A stretch of 64,000 bases of DNA from Dichetophora obliterata (GCA_963920525.1 OY986435.1:172895827-172959826), one strand, 5' to 3'; shown: positions 22,200 to 35,580, counted from the first letter of the stretch. Notes: generated from the letters alone by a model not told the origin. Numbers and translations are program-made.

Positions 22200-22294
22200 A
22201 GCAGTGAGAGGACTGCCGACCGAAGCGAAAACCTATATATAAAATATTAGTATTCCCTGGAAGACATTGTCCTGCCACGGACCGCCTCACTGCT
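22200..22294. mobile_element. Small MITE (AGCAGTGAGG family), copy 2
   Basis: A 95-bp segment with inverted termini agcagtgag (22200-22208) and ctcactgct (22286-22294). Its reverse complement aligns throughout with 20061-20152, so the two copies face each other across the mariner and SINE. Confidence 0.6.
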
Positions 22295-22330
22295 ATATAA
22301 GAATTTTCATGCTAATAGGTGGTTTCGGAT

Positions 22331-22413
22331 CCTACATGTAGGATGGATTTGACAGGTCGGACGGACATGTAGGATGTGCGAAAGCTCATACTGCAGCCCG
22401 TCCTACATGTAGG
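22331..22413. repeat. Clustered CCTACATGTAGG palindromes
   Basis: The 12-bp perfect palindrome occurs at 22331-22342 and 22402-22413, with a half copy (acatgtaggatg) near 22365. Each is followed by atg. This might be a decayed inverted-repeat element; no function can be assigned. Confidence 0.5.
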
Positions 22414-22419
22414 ATGAAA

Positions 22420-24850
22420 TCAAAAAGTTTTAAAAGTTCCGCTCTGATCTTGTTCTTCTCTGTGCGTCCTTGTTTGTAGATTTCCTTGGTAATTGTTGTT
22501 GGCGCAGTTAGCCGGAAATTTTTTGTAGACGTTGTGAATTCTAATCGTGTAGCTACAGTCGGCATATGAAATTAGAATTATTTTTGTTAAGAGCTTATAA
22601 CAATTTATTAAATTTTTTATATATTACTGAAACTATTTCTTTTAAGCAAAAGTGTTACCATGTCAAAAATACATATAATTAAAGTAATTTATTTAAATTA
22701 TATCATTATTGAATTAATATACAATAAAAAATTAAAGCTTATTTATATCCATTTATATCATAACAATAACACAATATACATGTTCACCATATCTATATTG
22801 CGTTGTGTATTAAAAATAGAATATTCTAAAATTAAGAAATATCTTTAGCTTATAAATTATATATAATTCATATAAGAAATTAAAGCTAAACAGTTTTAAA
22901 AAATAGGATGCTTAGGATAAGCAGACTTTAGTTATTCAATTACTACTGAAAATATTAATTATTTTGCAGGTTTAATACGTAATTGTTATTATATACATAT
23001 ACATAAATATTCTTTAAATTTCCTCAATGAGCTAAATTGTTCATATATATGAACTATATATATGTATGTATATATATATGTTTTCTAAATTAGTTCGATG
23101 TCATATGCTGACTGTAGCTACAAATAAACATCCACAAAAAATTAAAGCTTACTGTACAACAATAACTACTAAGCAAATTTACAACAACAACGCAAAGAGA
23201 ATTACAAGATCCCAGCGGTTACGCAGCGTTAGAGGGGATGAACCGAATTGGCGGCGTAAAATATATACAGCACTTTGCATGCTATATTTTCTGTTTGCCT
23301 GCTAACAAGCACTTTGCACTTTCTTGTGCTACTGGTGATGGCACTTAGAGGATGTTGGCTAGCAACAAATTTTGCACTGCACTTGCTGGTGGTGGCACTT
23401 GGAGGACGCTCGCCAGCAAAGAAAGCCAATTTAACTTTGCTGCACTTGCTGATGTTGGAGACCGTTGGCCCACACACACGCACACACAAACTCAAGCACT
23501 TTCGTTCATTAATTTTTGAAGTTTACAATATTACAAGCTTACGAAATTTGTTACAAGTATAAGCTCTCGAATTAAATATGTCGCAAATTGATAAAATGCA
23601 AATAAAATAAAATATTTGCGCTAAAACACGACCGAAATGTGAAACGTCAAAATTTCCAATTGTCAAAATTTCATCGTCCATTTGACACTGCAAAAGAGAC
23701 AAATTTATTTCAACACACACAAATTTTATTCAACCTGATATTTTCTATCCTACCACGACTGAAAAGTTTCCTTTTGACACACACCCTCTACGAAAAAATT
23801 TATTAATAAAACAATGATAGTTGGCAACTCTGAAAATAAAATGGCGCAGTGGTGAAAATAAAAAGCCACTGACAAATACAACAAGTGTGAAAATTGTCAA
23901 ACTTTGTTTGACGATATGTAATAAAATAAGAGCATGTATGTAATTATTTGAATGTTCAACATATTGCTTTATCACAACTTAAGGATTAAAATGTTAAAAC
24001 ACTCAATCCATACATTATTTTTTCTTGTTTGCAAACCAAGTTCCAGCAGAAAAAAGCAGAAAAGAAGAAGATCGTTCCATTTTTAAATCTCACCATGCAT
24101 AGCAGCTGTTTAAGTAAAAGCAAATTTTTCAAAAATGTTGACAAATACAACAACTGATGAAATTGCCAAACTTTAAAAGCATATATAGACCAATATAAAG
24201 TGAATTAATAATAAGTTTTGGTTGCAAACATCTTATTGCAACCTAACTCAAATATTTATATACTAACAAACACTTTATATGCATTAATTTCAGGAGTTGC
24301 CAAGTGATTTCTTTGTGAGCTTGCGGCCGATTAAGAACAAGAGTGACGATCACTGTTGATTTTTTTATGCACAAACACATGCAAACATTTTTGAGGTTAT
24401 TTTTTGTAATTTTCCTATCTTGTTATCTTTGCTGTCTGTATTGTTGACGATTTCCTTGGAAAAATACGATGATGCAAACCAATGATTTACCCTCTACCAA
24501 AATCGTTCAACGCGCCTAAAGAAGTTTTCACTTCAAAAAATTAGGTTGTTTGGCCAAATTCATTATAAATGCTCGAGTCTTTTTTGAACAAAAATATTCA
24601 TATATACTTAATTTACTTACTTACATTTACTTAGTTGTGAGGTGTTGAAGGAATATCGAAATTTCAAAAAAGGAATAAATAAGGCAGGTTTTTATTAAAT
24701 AAAATTAAATTGACATGTTATTAATCAGTAAACAAGTTAATGTAATTTGCTTCTAAAATAATTAACGCGTTTTCTTAATTTAGCTTAAACTTAATCAGCA
24801 ATGTGGCGTTAGGTCTCAATATAGTTAACTAAACCTCGCCAAATCGGTTT
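22420..24850. other. Intron sequence with degenerate GCACTTGCTG repeats
   Basis: Mostly AT-rich. At about 23270-23460 there is an imperfect repeat of gcacttgctggtggtggcac-like phrases, followed by a short (CA)n run near 23472-23490. The frames over it lack any recognisable domain. Nothing else is supported. Confidence 0.45.
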
Positions 24851-25597
24851 GCTAACAATGCATGTCTAAGTTTACTCGATGTATTTATTATTTCTGATTT
24901 ATCATCAGTATTACTATTTGACCAAATATCAATTATTTCAGATCATGATCTAATTTTTTGTACATTCGATATTGATCTCTCTTTGTCGCTACTGGTACTT
25001 ACTTTTCCTTTCGTAACTTCAAGGCTATTGCTCATGCAATAAAACTTGTCTCTAATTAACTGGACGGATTGTTGGTTTTTTCGCTCGGTCGATAAAAAGT
25101 TAAATTTCTTCGTTAACAAAATATCTAAAATATTTGATATTTATGTTCCTCTTCGTACTCGCCGAGTCACCAAAGCATCTTGCCCCTGGTTCATGTCCTC
25201 TGTGAAAAATACTTTAAACAAGAGAAGCAAAACCTACACCAAGTGGAAGCGCAATCTAACTATGCTAAACTGGGAGGCACACAAACCTGCTAGGAATGGA
25301 GCTACCTCAGTTGTTAGGTCGTCTAAGAAATCATACTACTTGTCGATACTCAGCCCCTCTTTATCGTCAAAACAGCTATGGAATAACTTAAAAGGTATTG
25401 GAATTTCTAATAAAAACAAAGAATGAACTTTGCAAAATTGATCCCAGTCTACTGAACGACTTCTTTGTTTCCAGTTCGAGTTCTGCTGAATCTACTGAAA
25501 CAATGACTAATTTAAATATATCTATATCTGATTTTCCTACTCACTTTAATTTTAACGCTGTTGTGAATTGGATGTTGCACTCTATACAGCTAAAATT

Positions 25598-26760
25598 TTT
25601 ATTTAATTATTTATTTATTTATTCAATCAACTATTAACATTTATTGTTATACAGTTACTGTAAGTACATAATTTAATCGTAGGTTATAAAACTAATTCAG
25701 CATGATATCGTTTTTAAATGCTACCCTATTTTGGGTGATTTCAATCGAGCTGCAGATAATGTTGAACGTTATGGTCATATTGTAAACCAGGTGACATTTG
25801 CCATAATTAGTTCTTCTGTAGGGTATATAGAACAATTGCCTTTGCCTAAAATTTCTTTCAGGTGCATAAAATTTGAAAAGAGATAGAAGTGGTGCACAAT
25901 CAATATGATTCATCACTACATCCCGAGCAAATAAGGCGAGAAAATACTTTCGCCGGAACTCCAAAGACTTTAGTCCAAGAAGAGCACATCGCGCTTCATA
26001 GGAAGGCATAAAATTCCAGTGGAGCTTGCGAATTGCTAACCTAGTGAAACGCCTTTGAATATTTTCAATTCTTTTAATAAGTATAGAATATTGAGGGTCC
26101 CAGCTTACACAATTATACTCTAAAACCGACCTTACAATTGAAAAGAAAATTGGTTTTCATGGTAAAGGGATCGGAGAACTCTTTCGTATTGCGCGATAAA
26201 AATTCCATCATCGCATTCGCTTTTGCTATAATAGCATAAAAATGTTTGACAAAGCTTAACTTTCGCTCAAATAAAACCCCTAAGTCTTTCTTCAAGTCGA
26301 CACTCTCGATCAATACCGTATGAATACCGTAAGAACCTTCGAAAAGTTGATTTTTCATAGAAAAAGACATTACATTATATTTAGACACATAAAAAAGCAA
26401 TTTATTGGTCTCGCACCAAAATTGGAGACTATCCATGTCACGTTAAAGCAATAGGGAGTCTTCGTGAGAGTCCACACATCTAAAGATCTTTACATCATCA
26501 GCATACATCATCAGCAGATCATTGATAAACAGAACAAACAACAGAGGACCTAGGTGGCTACCTTGGGGTACCCCAGAATAATTGTCAATGTATTTAGATA
26601 AATTATTACCAATTTTAACATATTGTTGACGACCAACAAGGTAGCTCTCTAACCATAGAAGTAGCGAGGAATGGAATCCGAATTGAGTCGAATGATTCTG
26701 GTGATGACCGGTCTCCATTAAGTTTATTAAAATCATACTGTCTTATGTTATCAGCACATA
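25598..26760 (-). mobile_element. LINE family B, 5'-truncated, inserted in LINE A
   Basis: Minus-strand RT remnants: 26736-26443 contains S-G-V-P-Q-G-S, G-P-L-L-F and M-Y-A-D-D, with a short deletion just before the YADD box. 26436-26113 contains the connection region (L-K-K-D-L-G-V-L-F). 26009-25692 contains the C-terminal R-R-T-N-Y motif. The 3' tail appears on the plus strand as (TATTT)n at about 25600-25620. The copy lacks everything 5' of the RT palm and is frame-broken. Confidence 0.8.
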
Positions 26761-27026
26761 ATTAACCATAGCTTCACAACTTCATGTTACCCTAAAATAC
26801 CCAGTGCTTGCGATTCTCTAATGGCGCAGCAGATCTTCAACCACATTAACACACTGGGCATTATGTCAAACCTTCAGTCTGGCTTTCGACCTGGGCACAG
26901 CTGTTCTTCTGCCACGAGTGTCAAAATCTTAGATGATATAAGAATACCCTTTGATAAAGGACACGTGACCTTACTCTGCCTTCTAGATTTTTCAAAAGCG
27001 TTTGACACTGTGAACCACTATATATT

Positions 27027-27967
27027 GGGACGTATTAATAAAAACTGAGTAAACGAGTGGAGAAAAGCTTGAGTGTGCGATGTAAGTAAAGTGAAGTGTG
27101 GAATCCGTATTAAATAAAATCCACTTCACTCTGAGGACAGAAAAAAACATCGCTCAATTGTTCACTCACGTCAGCAGCTTTCAGACAGTCAAATTTGTTT
27201 TCAATAAACAATTATTTTGTGTCATTCGACAAAATACGGAACATTTTTAAACATTTTTGGTTTTAATTAAAATGGATGTAATTTTCGAAGACATTCAAGT
27301 TAAGGAATATATAAACTGTAAAGTATGCAAAATTTTCGTTCATATGTGTTTGTTTACAATTTTAATGTAGTACTTGATGAAAATACAGCGCTAGAACTTG
27401 GTGAAGTTCAAGATAAGGAAATGTTTAAAAAAGGCTGAAGGTTCTTTTGTTTGTACATATTGTACAAATTTTACATGTTTTCTTTCAATTAAAAAAAACT
27501 AATTAGACGAATTAAACTTTTCAATGATAGCCTTTTTACGAAAATCGCATTTAAATTGCCTGAGCTACGTTATCCCAAAAAAGTACCCTATTTTGGCCGC
27601 AAAAATTGACTCTAAAAATGTATAACTTCGGATTCTATGAAAAAAATTTAAGCCAAACAGGAGATGGTAAGTGCAACAGATGTTACACTTAATTTTGAAA
27701 TGGGTAAAATATGATTTATGTGTAGCTTGAGTAAGGCTGAGGCAGCTAAATTTTTGTTGAGTGATCTCAAGTTTTATTAATACGAAATGAACAAAAACTG
27801 AGTGTACTGAAGGTTGCGATGTTTATTCTGAGTGAACACTCAACGTCAAAGAAAAACATAAGTATAGTGGAGTTGAGTTTTTTTTATTAATATGCTTTAT
27901 TCATACCAATCAGAGTATGCGAGTGGAACTGAGTTCACTCCACTCGATTCGCTTTTTTATTCATCCC
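27027..27967. mobile_element. PIF/Harbinger-like element with 3-bp TSD
   Basis: This 941-bp element begins GGGACGTATTAATAAAAAC and ends in the imperfect inverted form (ttttttattcatccc). It is flanked by ATT on both sides (27024-27026, 27968-27970). Removing it joins the host LINE in frame (H-Y-I-L-C-K-K-L), which confirms the boundaries and the 3-bp duplication. A GGG terminus with a 3-bp TSD fits PIF/Harbinger. The interior shows a short start M-D-V-I-F-E-D-I-Q-V at 27272 but no complete protein. Confidence 0.75.
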
Positions 27968-28025
27968 ATTGTGTAAGAAACTTAAAACTTACTTCGAATT
28001 TTCGGAAAAGTTACTTCGGAAGGAA

Positions 28026-31000
28026 ACCGGAGGCGAACCTTTACAAGATAACATGTCTGACTGTTTCAACCTGGTGAGGCCAGCATAATCCTTGTGAAAT
28101 TGCCTTAAGTTGACTTAAACCTTCACGTGGTGTTTCCTGGGCAACATCAAAACTGAAAACCGTTAGTTTGGCGGCTAATCTGAGCGGCGGGCCCCCTAGG
28201 CTTAAAACAGGTTATGCGTAGGGTTTGAAGAAAACTGATCCCCAAATCTGATGACGACTACCGCAAACGAAAAACTGATAATGATTTAGGGATATGCACC
28301 TGGAATGTCCGAACCCTTAATTGGGAAGGTGCCTCTATCCAACTGACTAATGTCTTGGAAAGATACAAAGCTGATATCACTGCTATCCAAGAAATGTGTT
28401 GGAAGGGACAGGGTTGCATTCGGCATACACTCTGTGATATCCACTACAGCGGCCATGTGGAGGAGCACGAGTTTGGATGCGGATTTATAGTTGGCAAGAG
28501 ACTACGGCGCCATGTCCTGCGATTCACACCTGTGAACGAACGACTTGCATTCATCCGCATCACGGTTAAATTTTTTAATATATGTGAGCATGCTTCGACA
28601 GAAGAAGAGGACTATGAGACCAAGGAAATTTGCTACCAGCGCTTTGAAAATACTTACGAGAGCTGCTTGGGGACTTCAACGCTAAGGTGGGCAACGACAA
28701 CAACTCCGATAAAGGATTGACTTCGCCGCAGCACGAAACATGGTCGTAAGTAGCACTAGATTCAAGCATCTCAATATTCATAAAGCTGCCGGGATGTCCC
28801 CTGATCAAAAGACCAGAAATAAAATTGATCACGTTTTGATCGACGGAAGGCACTCTTCCAGTGTATTGTATGTACGCACGATCCGTGGTGCAAACATTGA
28901 CTCGGATCATTATCTTAACGCAGCCAAGATTCGTACACGTCTGTGCGCAGCTTTGAATGCACGCAACTTTACTCAGAGAAAGCTAGACGTCGACAAGCTG
29001 CAATCGAAACAGACAGCCGATTCTTTCGCCACTCGACTCTCACTCCTGCTTCAAAGCACTCCTCCAATCGATGATATATGCGCGCAGTGGACACACGTGT
29101 CTAATTCAATGCATGCAGATGTTAAAGAGGTGATTGGCTACCACCGTCCCCGCCGAAACCAGAGGTACGACCAGGAGTATCGCGACGCCACTGCAGAGAA
29201 AGACGCCGCCTACAAAGCCACCCTGCAGTCGGTTGTAATGCGCAATGCTAAGGAGCGATACAAAGATAAGAGGAGGGAAGAGAGATGTATTTTCAGGCGG
29301 AAAAAAGAGAGGCAGAGAAGTGCGAGCAGGAGTAGATTGAGATGTATGGTGACAGGAATGAGACCCGAAAATTTTTCGAAAAAATAAGACGCCTTGCCGA
29401 TGGTTTTAAAACCGGAGCCTCTTCCTGCAACGATGAAAACGGGAATCTAGTGGCAGATGTCCAGAGTACTCTGACGTTATGGAGGGAACACTTCTCTAAG
29501 CTTCATAATGGCGCACTGACAACAATCCCGCCAAAAGGGATGATATTCCGGAAACCCCAATTACGGATAACAGCGTCGAGGTTCCGCTGCCCGACTATGA
29601 TAATTTTTTGACAGCTATAGCATGGCTTTAAAATAAAAAGTCGCTGGAGCTGATGGCTTACGTGCTGAGCTGTTTTAGAACGGAGGCGAAGCTCTTTTAA
29701 AATTAATTGGAATCTCAGTGTGCTCTGCCCTATCCACAAGAAAGGTGATCCCAATATCTGCGTCAACTACCGTGGGATAAGCCTTGTTAATAAAGCATAT
29801 AAGGTCCATTCGAGCGTTTTATGTGAAAGATTGAAGCTCATTGTAAACGAACTGATTGGACCTTATCAGTGTGGCTTCAGACCTGGAAAGTCCACCATCG
29901 ACCAGATTTTCTCGCTATGACAAATCTTGGAGAAGGATCAAGAAAAACAAGCCGACACCCACCATCTTTTTGTCGACTACAAAGCCGCCTTCGACAGCCC
30001 AATAAGGAAGCACCTGTACTCCACCATGCCTGAATTTGGTATTCCTGCAAAACTAATACGACTTTGCAGGATGACACTGAGCAACACCAGCAGCGCAGTT
30101 AAGATCAGGAAAGACCTCTCCCCACCATTTGTTATCAAGCGATGTTTCAGACAAGGTGATTCCTTATCGTGTGACTTTTTCAACCAAATAATGGAGAAGA
30201 TCATCCGAGCTGCTGATCTGAGACGTAGTAGCAAAATATTCTACAAGAGAATTATGCTGCTTGCGTATGCTGATGACATCGATATCATTGGCCATAATAC
30301 GCGCGAAGTTAGTGCAGCATTCTCCAGATTAGAAAGAGAGTCAAGTCGAATGGGTCTGGTAGTGAATGCAGATAAGACAAAATACTTAGTGTCAACAAAC
30401 AAACAGTCCCAGCGTGTTGGAAACCCCGTTACCGTTGATAATACCTCCTTCGAGGTTGTGAAGGACTTCGTCTATCTGGAATCCAGTATAAACTCAACCA
30501 ACGACGTCAGCATTGAGATCAAACGAAGATTAACTCTTGCCAACAGGTGTCACTTTGGGCTCAGTAGACAATTGAGTAGCAGAGCACTTTCTCGACGAAC
30601 GAAAATCACGCTCATTAATCGCTCATCATGCTCGTCCTATTTTATGCATCACAAACCTGGACGTTAAGCAGTTCAGATGAAAAGACTTTAGGAGCATTCG
30701 AGAGAAAGATTCTTCGTGAGATCTACGGACCAATCTGCGTCAATGGCGAGTACCAAATACGGTGGAGTGATGAACTGTATGAGCTGTACGCTAACATCGA
30801 CATAGTCAAGCGCATTAAAATCGAGCGGCTTCGCTGGCTAGGTAATGTTCAGCGCATGAAAGACGATGCTCCAGTGAAGAAAATATTCGATTTGGTACCC
30901 AGCGGCGGTCACGCAGAAGAGGATGACCGTATCTTCGTTGGAAAGACCAAGTAGAGGACAACCTGACGAAGCTTGGAATTTCCAACTAGCGCCAGCAAGC

Positions 31001-31124
31001 AAGAGACAGAAATAGCTGGCACAAATTCTTAGAAGCAGCCAAGACCGACATACGGTTGCAGCGCCAACTAAACAAGTAAGAAACTTTGGATTTTACGCTT
31101 CAGTTCGTTTTTTTAAAAATTATT
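28026..31124 (+). mobile_element. RTE-type LINE, nearly full length but broken
   Basis: A plus-strand non-LTR element with endonuclease followed by RT. The endonuclease begins around 28283 (I-C-T-W-N-V-R-T-L, then A-I-Q-E-M) and runs to 28720. Its C-terminal part is in another frame at 28740-29387 (I-D-H-V, D-S-D-H-Y-L). The linker is at 29342-29611. RT occupies 29720-30667, with one in-frame stop at 29918-29920; it contains Y-R-G-I-S-L-V-N, Q-C-G-F-R-P-G-K-S-T, F-V-D-Y-K-A-A-F-D and the catalytic A-Y-A-D-D. The thumb/C-terminal region is at 30628-30954, and the protein end is at about 31079 (L-N-K-stop). It interrupts LINE A. Confidence 0.87.
29720..30667 (+). pseudogene. RTE reverse transcriptase domain (one stop in frame)
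   Basis: This is the longest surviving coding block of the RTE element: 315 codons with a single internal TGA at 29918-29920. RT motifs are in order: P-I-H-K-K-G-D, N-Y-R-G-I-S-L, G-F-R-P-G-K-S-T, Y-K-A-A-F-D, R-Q-G-D-S-L-S and A-Y-A-D-D. The protein would reverse-transcribe the element RNA at the cut target site. Because the upstream endonuclease is in other frames, the element cannot make an intact polyprotein. Confidence 0.85.
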
Positions 31125-34100
31125 TAGGTAGTAACAACTTCTCAAGACATAAGAACACGCCCAATGGAGCTCCCCAAGGCTCAGTACTTGGCCCTTTACT
31201 TTTTACAATGTTTATTAATGACATCTTTAACAAGTGCCATAACGTAACAATGTATGCGTGTGCTCATGATCTTCAGCTGTATTTGTTCAGACCTACAAGA
31301 CCAGAATAAATAAGGAAAACAAGCTCAAATTTAACCCCCAAAAATCGTACGTCTTGCCGATCTGCAAAACTCCCCTCCGTTATTTAGATTTTCCCTCAGT
31401 GCTTCTCAGTGACGTTTAGTTGAAGGCTGTTAATAAGGCTTCCAAACTAAGTTTTCGTATAAATAATTCCCTAGCTAGTGAAGACCATATAAACTCTTGT
31501 GTTAGTAAATTTTACTATGTATTAAAATAATAATGCTGCCCCTTATGTCTATGGCCTAAGTTTGAGCATGTGTCCTTTTTTCACATAAAACTACTTGGTC
31601 GTTGCCTATTTTGCCATTTCGAAGCGCGAAAATGTTAATTCTTACATAAGATTTCTTACAACTTAAAAGCATTAAAAATGTTTCCAACCATAGAGCCTCC
31701 AGGATTTGATTTTTAACTACCTTTCTAAATTTTAACCTATGGTCGTTCTCCTTTCCTCTTTCTCTCTACTAATTTATTTCTAAGTATATAAAAAATTGTT
31801 GAATATTGCTGCCAAAAAACAAAATTTAAAAAGTCATTAATAAATTTTGTTTTCTTAATTTGTAAAAATTTTAATTTAGAAATGAGTTATAACTTAAACT
31901 AATTGTTATCCATTTAAATTTTAGTTCTAATATTTTATTTTTAATTTTAATTCTTAAGTTTTTTGTTGTTTAATTGTGCATGTAATTTGCGGCATGCACA
32001 AGAAATATTTACTTATATGCTAACATATCTGCTCAGTAAATACAAATATCTGAATCGTCACTTTTTTCTCATATTTGTCTTTTGCACCGATTGATCGAAG
32101 CAATTCTGACTGTGTTCTTGAACTCGTGTTGAATGCACGAGTACTGCAATAACGGCTTTTAGTGTGTCGATTTTCAATCTGGTTTTTTCATTTGTACAAG
32201 ACTTTTTTATTGCAGAAAAAACTTACTCAACCGATTTCGTTGCATTCACAATATCTGGCTATCAGAAAGGTTAATACTTCCACCCAGTGATAAGCAGATA
32301 AAGTTTTGAGCGTTGGAAATCTTCTATGACAATCTCTACGGCGAAAAAGTGAGTTTAAAGGGATAAAAAAGGGATTAAAAAAATGTTCAATGGACAGCCT
32401 TTTCGGCATTAAAAAAGGGGATATATACAGCATATATGTAGCATTTAGTCATTACCAGGGCTTGGATTTTGATGGCCTTAAAAACTGCAGAAAATTACCT
32501 AAAAAATTTCCTAAAAACTGCAGAAAATTACCTTAAAACCGACAAAAATTACGTAAAAAACCCAAACAATTACATAAAAAAATAAAGCTTTAAAAATAAA
32601 ATATTACTAAATTTAAAATTTATTGTATAATATTTTAATACTATTTATTTTGAATTCTATGAATATGATATGATTTGTCGATGATGAATCCATTCACCTA
32701 GACTTTTCTAAGGCTGACTTTATGGCAATTAATGAATTTTTGATAAGTGTTGATTGGTCTTCCCTAGATTATATTGAAAGTCCAGTCAATACCAATAAAT
32801 TTGTCTGTTCAACATTCTCACAAGCAATTTCACAATTTGTTCCTATTAAGCCTAAAATTTGTAGAAATAAACCTCCTTGGTTTAATGCAAGACTTGCCAA
32901 TTTAAAAATTCAAAAAACAAAGCGTTTAAGACATTCCGAAAACAAACTGTATTTTGGATCGTCTCCGATTTATTCAGCTCAGGACAGACTTTGATTATCT
33001 TCAGAAATTTTTATACAATCAATACATTTTGAATGACGAAAGAAAATTTTATTCGAACCCTAAATGCTTTTGGCATTATTTAAATTGTAAACGCAAAACA
33101 AACGGCTTTCCAACCAGCTTGGAGTATAATGGTATAAAGTCAAGTAATACTTTAGAGACTTGCAACTTGTTTGAAATTTATACACATTCCAAGGACTCGG
33201 TTAGTTTTTCAAGTAATATTGCACCAGCACGTTTTTTTGTTAATAACTTTATTATATCGGAAGAGGATGTATACATGGCTATTTCGAATTTAAGTTCGAG
33301 CTCAAAATGCGAAAATGAAGAAATCCCACCAATATTTTTCAAGCGCTGCATAGTAAATATCAGCAAACACATTTCAGCTCTATACAATTGCTGCTTAAAA
33401 AATGGTGTTTTTTTTGAGCCCTGGAAGGTTTGTTCGGTAGACCCTATATTCTAGTCTGGAAACAGAAATGATGTTAATAATTATAGGGCGATTGTAAAAC
33501 AGTTGCCAAATTATTTGACCATATAATCAAAAATAGGCTTTTCAATATAATTGAAAACATGGATTCCTTCCGGGTAAATCTACTTGCACTAACTTAGCTC
33601 TGATCACTAATAATATAGTTAGCGCTATGGAAAATGGGGATCAACTAGATGTCATTTATACTGATTTTACAAAGCTTTTGATAAAGTTGACCATTATATT
33701 TTGCTGCAGAAGCTCAAAAACTTTGGTCTGTCAGAATCTCTGCTAAACTTTTTCAAAAGTTACCTGGAGCATAGAAAACATAAAGTTAAAATAGGGTCAA
33801 CATTCTCTGATATTGACATAAATGCAACTTCTGGTATTCCACAGGGAACCCATTGCGGTCCACTGCTTTTTCTAATTTTTATAAAAGACTTACCCCAAAG
33901 GTTTAAATACTCAAGATGTTTGTTGTTTGCGGACAACGTTAAGCTCTTTTTAAGAATTTCTAACCCAATCGATTGCTGTAAGCTGCAATGTGATATGTCA
34001 ATTTTTCATAATTGGTGTCTTTTAAATAACTTGTTCTTAAATATTAAAGTGTTGTTTTGTTTCTTACACAAAACGTTTAATTCCAATAATAGACAGTTAT

Positions 34101-34354
34101 TCTTTAAATAATGTTTACAGTAATCGTAAGACTGAAGTAAAAGATTTGGGAGTTATTTTTGACTCAAATTTAAATTTCAAAAGCCATTTTGACTACATTA
34201 TTTCAAAATCAAATGCAATGCTTGGTTTTATTAAAAGAAACACTCAAAACTTCAAAGATCCTCTAACTATTAAATCACTTTTTGTTTCGCTTTTACGTAG
34301 TATTTTGGATAATTGCTCAGTTATTTGGAACCATTTTTATAATGATTATTCTGT

Positions 34355-35580
34355 ATTTATTTATTTATTTATTTATTTAGTTTCTTCAGTCTATAAACAA
34401 TAATTCTTTCAGACTAGGCAATAGTTATTAACAAAAAATGTATATTACAAAATGTTATTTAACAGAGATCGCATTTGATTTTTAGATACAGAAAAATCAA
34501 GATTATGATTTGCGTTAATAATATTAAACATATGAAGAGCTTTAAAAATAGGAGCATTAGCAGCGTAGTTAGTGCGACACATTACTAAATAAAAAAGATC
34601 CTGATTTCTGAGAATCCTATTAGGAGCATTAAAATGAATCATTTCTAAAAGTGTAGGGCTGTCAACCAGGCCAGAAATAATATCATGTACGAAAAGGAGA
34701 GGCAAAATGTTTCTCCCAATCTCAAGAGTTTTAAGACCAATAAGCAAACAACGAGCACTATATGGGGGAAAATTATCTTCAAAATTAAGCGAGCGTAAGG
34801 CAAACCTAATAAACGATTTCTGGACTCGTTCAAGCCTCGTCTTATGCGTCACACAAAATGGGTCCCATATAACCGAAGCATATTCAAGCCTTGAGCGAAC
34901 CAGGCTAGTAAATAACACTCTTAAAGTGTAGGGATCAGAAAAACAAGAACCATTACGGCGAATGAAAGCAAGCATAGCATACGCCTTTGGAATAATATAA
35001 TCTAAATGCGAGACGAATGAAAATTTTAGATCAAAAACAACTCCTAGATCTTTAACCAACTTAACAGATAGCAAAGGTGTATTAGCAATATGGTATGCTG
35101 ACAAATGGAGATTATCTGACTTAGAGAAAGACATGAAAACGCATTTCTTTGGATTTAAAAAGATATGATTATTAGAGCACCATTTATGAAGTTTATCAAT
35201 TTCACTTTGAAAAAGTCTAATTTCAGATGAATCTTTTATTTTAAGAAAAATTTTAAGATCATCTGCATACAACAGACAAGTACTATGTGAAAAAAGAGAT
35301 GTCACATCATTTATTAAAAGAATAAACAGCAATGGCCCCAAAATACTCCCTTGGGGAACTCCAGAGGTAGCCAGAAATGAATAGGATTTTACATTGTCAA
35401 AAGCTACAAAACACTGTCTATTTGATAAATAGGACCTCAACCAGCTCAGAAAACTGGAATGAAATCCCAACTTTATTAATTTACTAATATTAAAATATAA
35501 TGCTTTACTTTATCGAATGCTTTCGAAAAATCTGTATATATCGCATCAACTTGAAAACCTTCTAGAAACGATGATTTGTC
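34355..35580 (-). mobile_element. LINE family B, 5'-truncated, inside the plus-strand LINE B
   Basis: This minus-strand copy begins abruptly in the RT palm at about 35578 (reading Y-T-D-F-S-K-A-F-D-K-V) and ends in a (TATTT)n-type tail seen on the plus strand at 34353-34380. Removing it reconnects V-I-W-N with H-I-E-R-I-Q-R of the host LINE. An ATGATT motif on both sides may be part of the target duplication. Typical of target-primed reverse transcription with premature 5' termination. Confidence 0.83.
34445..35470 (-). pseudogene. LINE B reverse transcriptase, 341-codon open remnant
   Basis: This is the best-preserved RT frame of family B, open for 341 codons. It contains S-G-V-P-Q-G-S-I-L-G-P-L-L-F, the catalytic Y-A-D-D, then K-D-L-G-V-V-F, the S-V-I-W-D-P connection segment and the C-terminal C-R-T-N-Y motif. 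It ends at a natural stop shortly before the 3' tail. A one-base frameshift near 35485 separates it from the upstream palm sequence (F-S-K-A-F-D), and the endonuclease is absent because of 5' truncation. It cannot act autonomously. Confidence 0.85.

Larger units (their letters stand above)
24850..32055 (+). mobile_element. LINE family A, broken by three nested insertions
   Basis: One plus-strand LINE can be followed in order. The end of the endonuclease is at about 24860-25010 (I-S-D-H-D-L-I-F). The linker is at 25046-25597 (K-Q-L-W-N-N-L-K-G-I-G-I). RT then resumes at about 26770-27026 (S-G-F-R-P-G-H-S-C, D-F-S-K-A-F-D-T-V), 27968-28025 (C-K-K-L) and 31128 onward (N-G-A-P-Q-G-S-V-L-G-P-L-L-F), ending in a 3' UTR like that at 12.2 kb. 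The gaps hold a LINE B copy (minus), a 3-bp-TSD DNA element and an RTE-type LINE. Frameshifts and internal losses make it non-functional. Confidence 0.8.
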
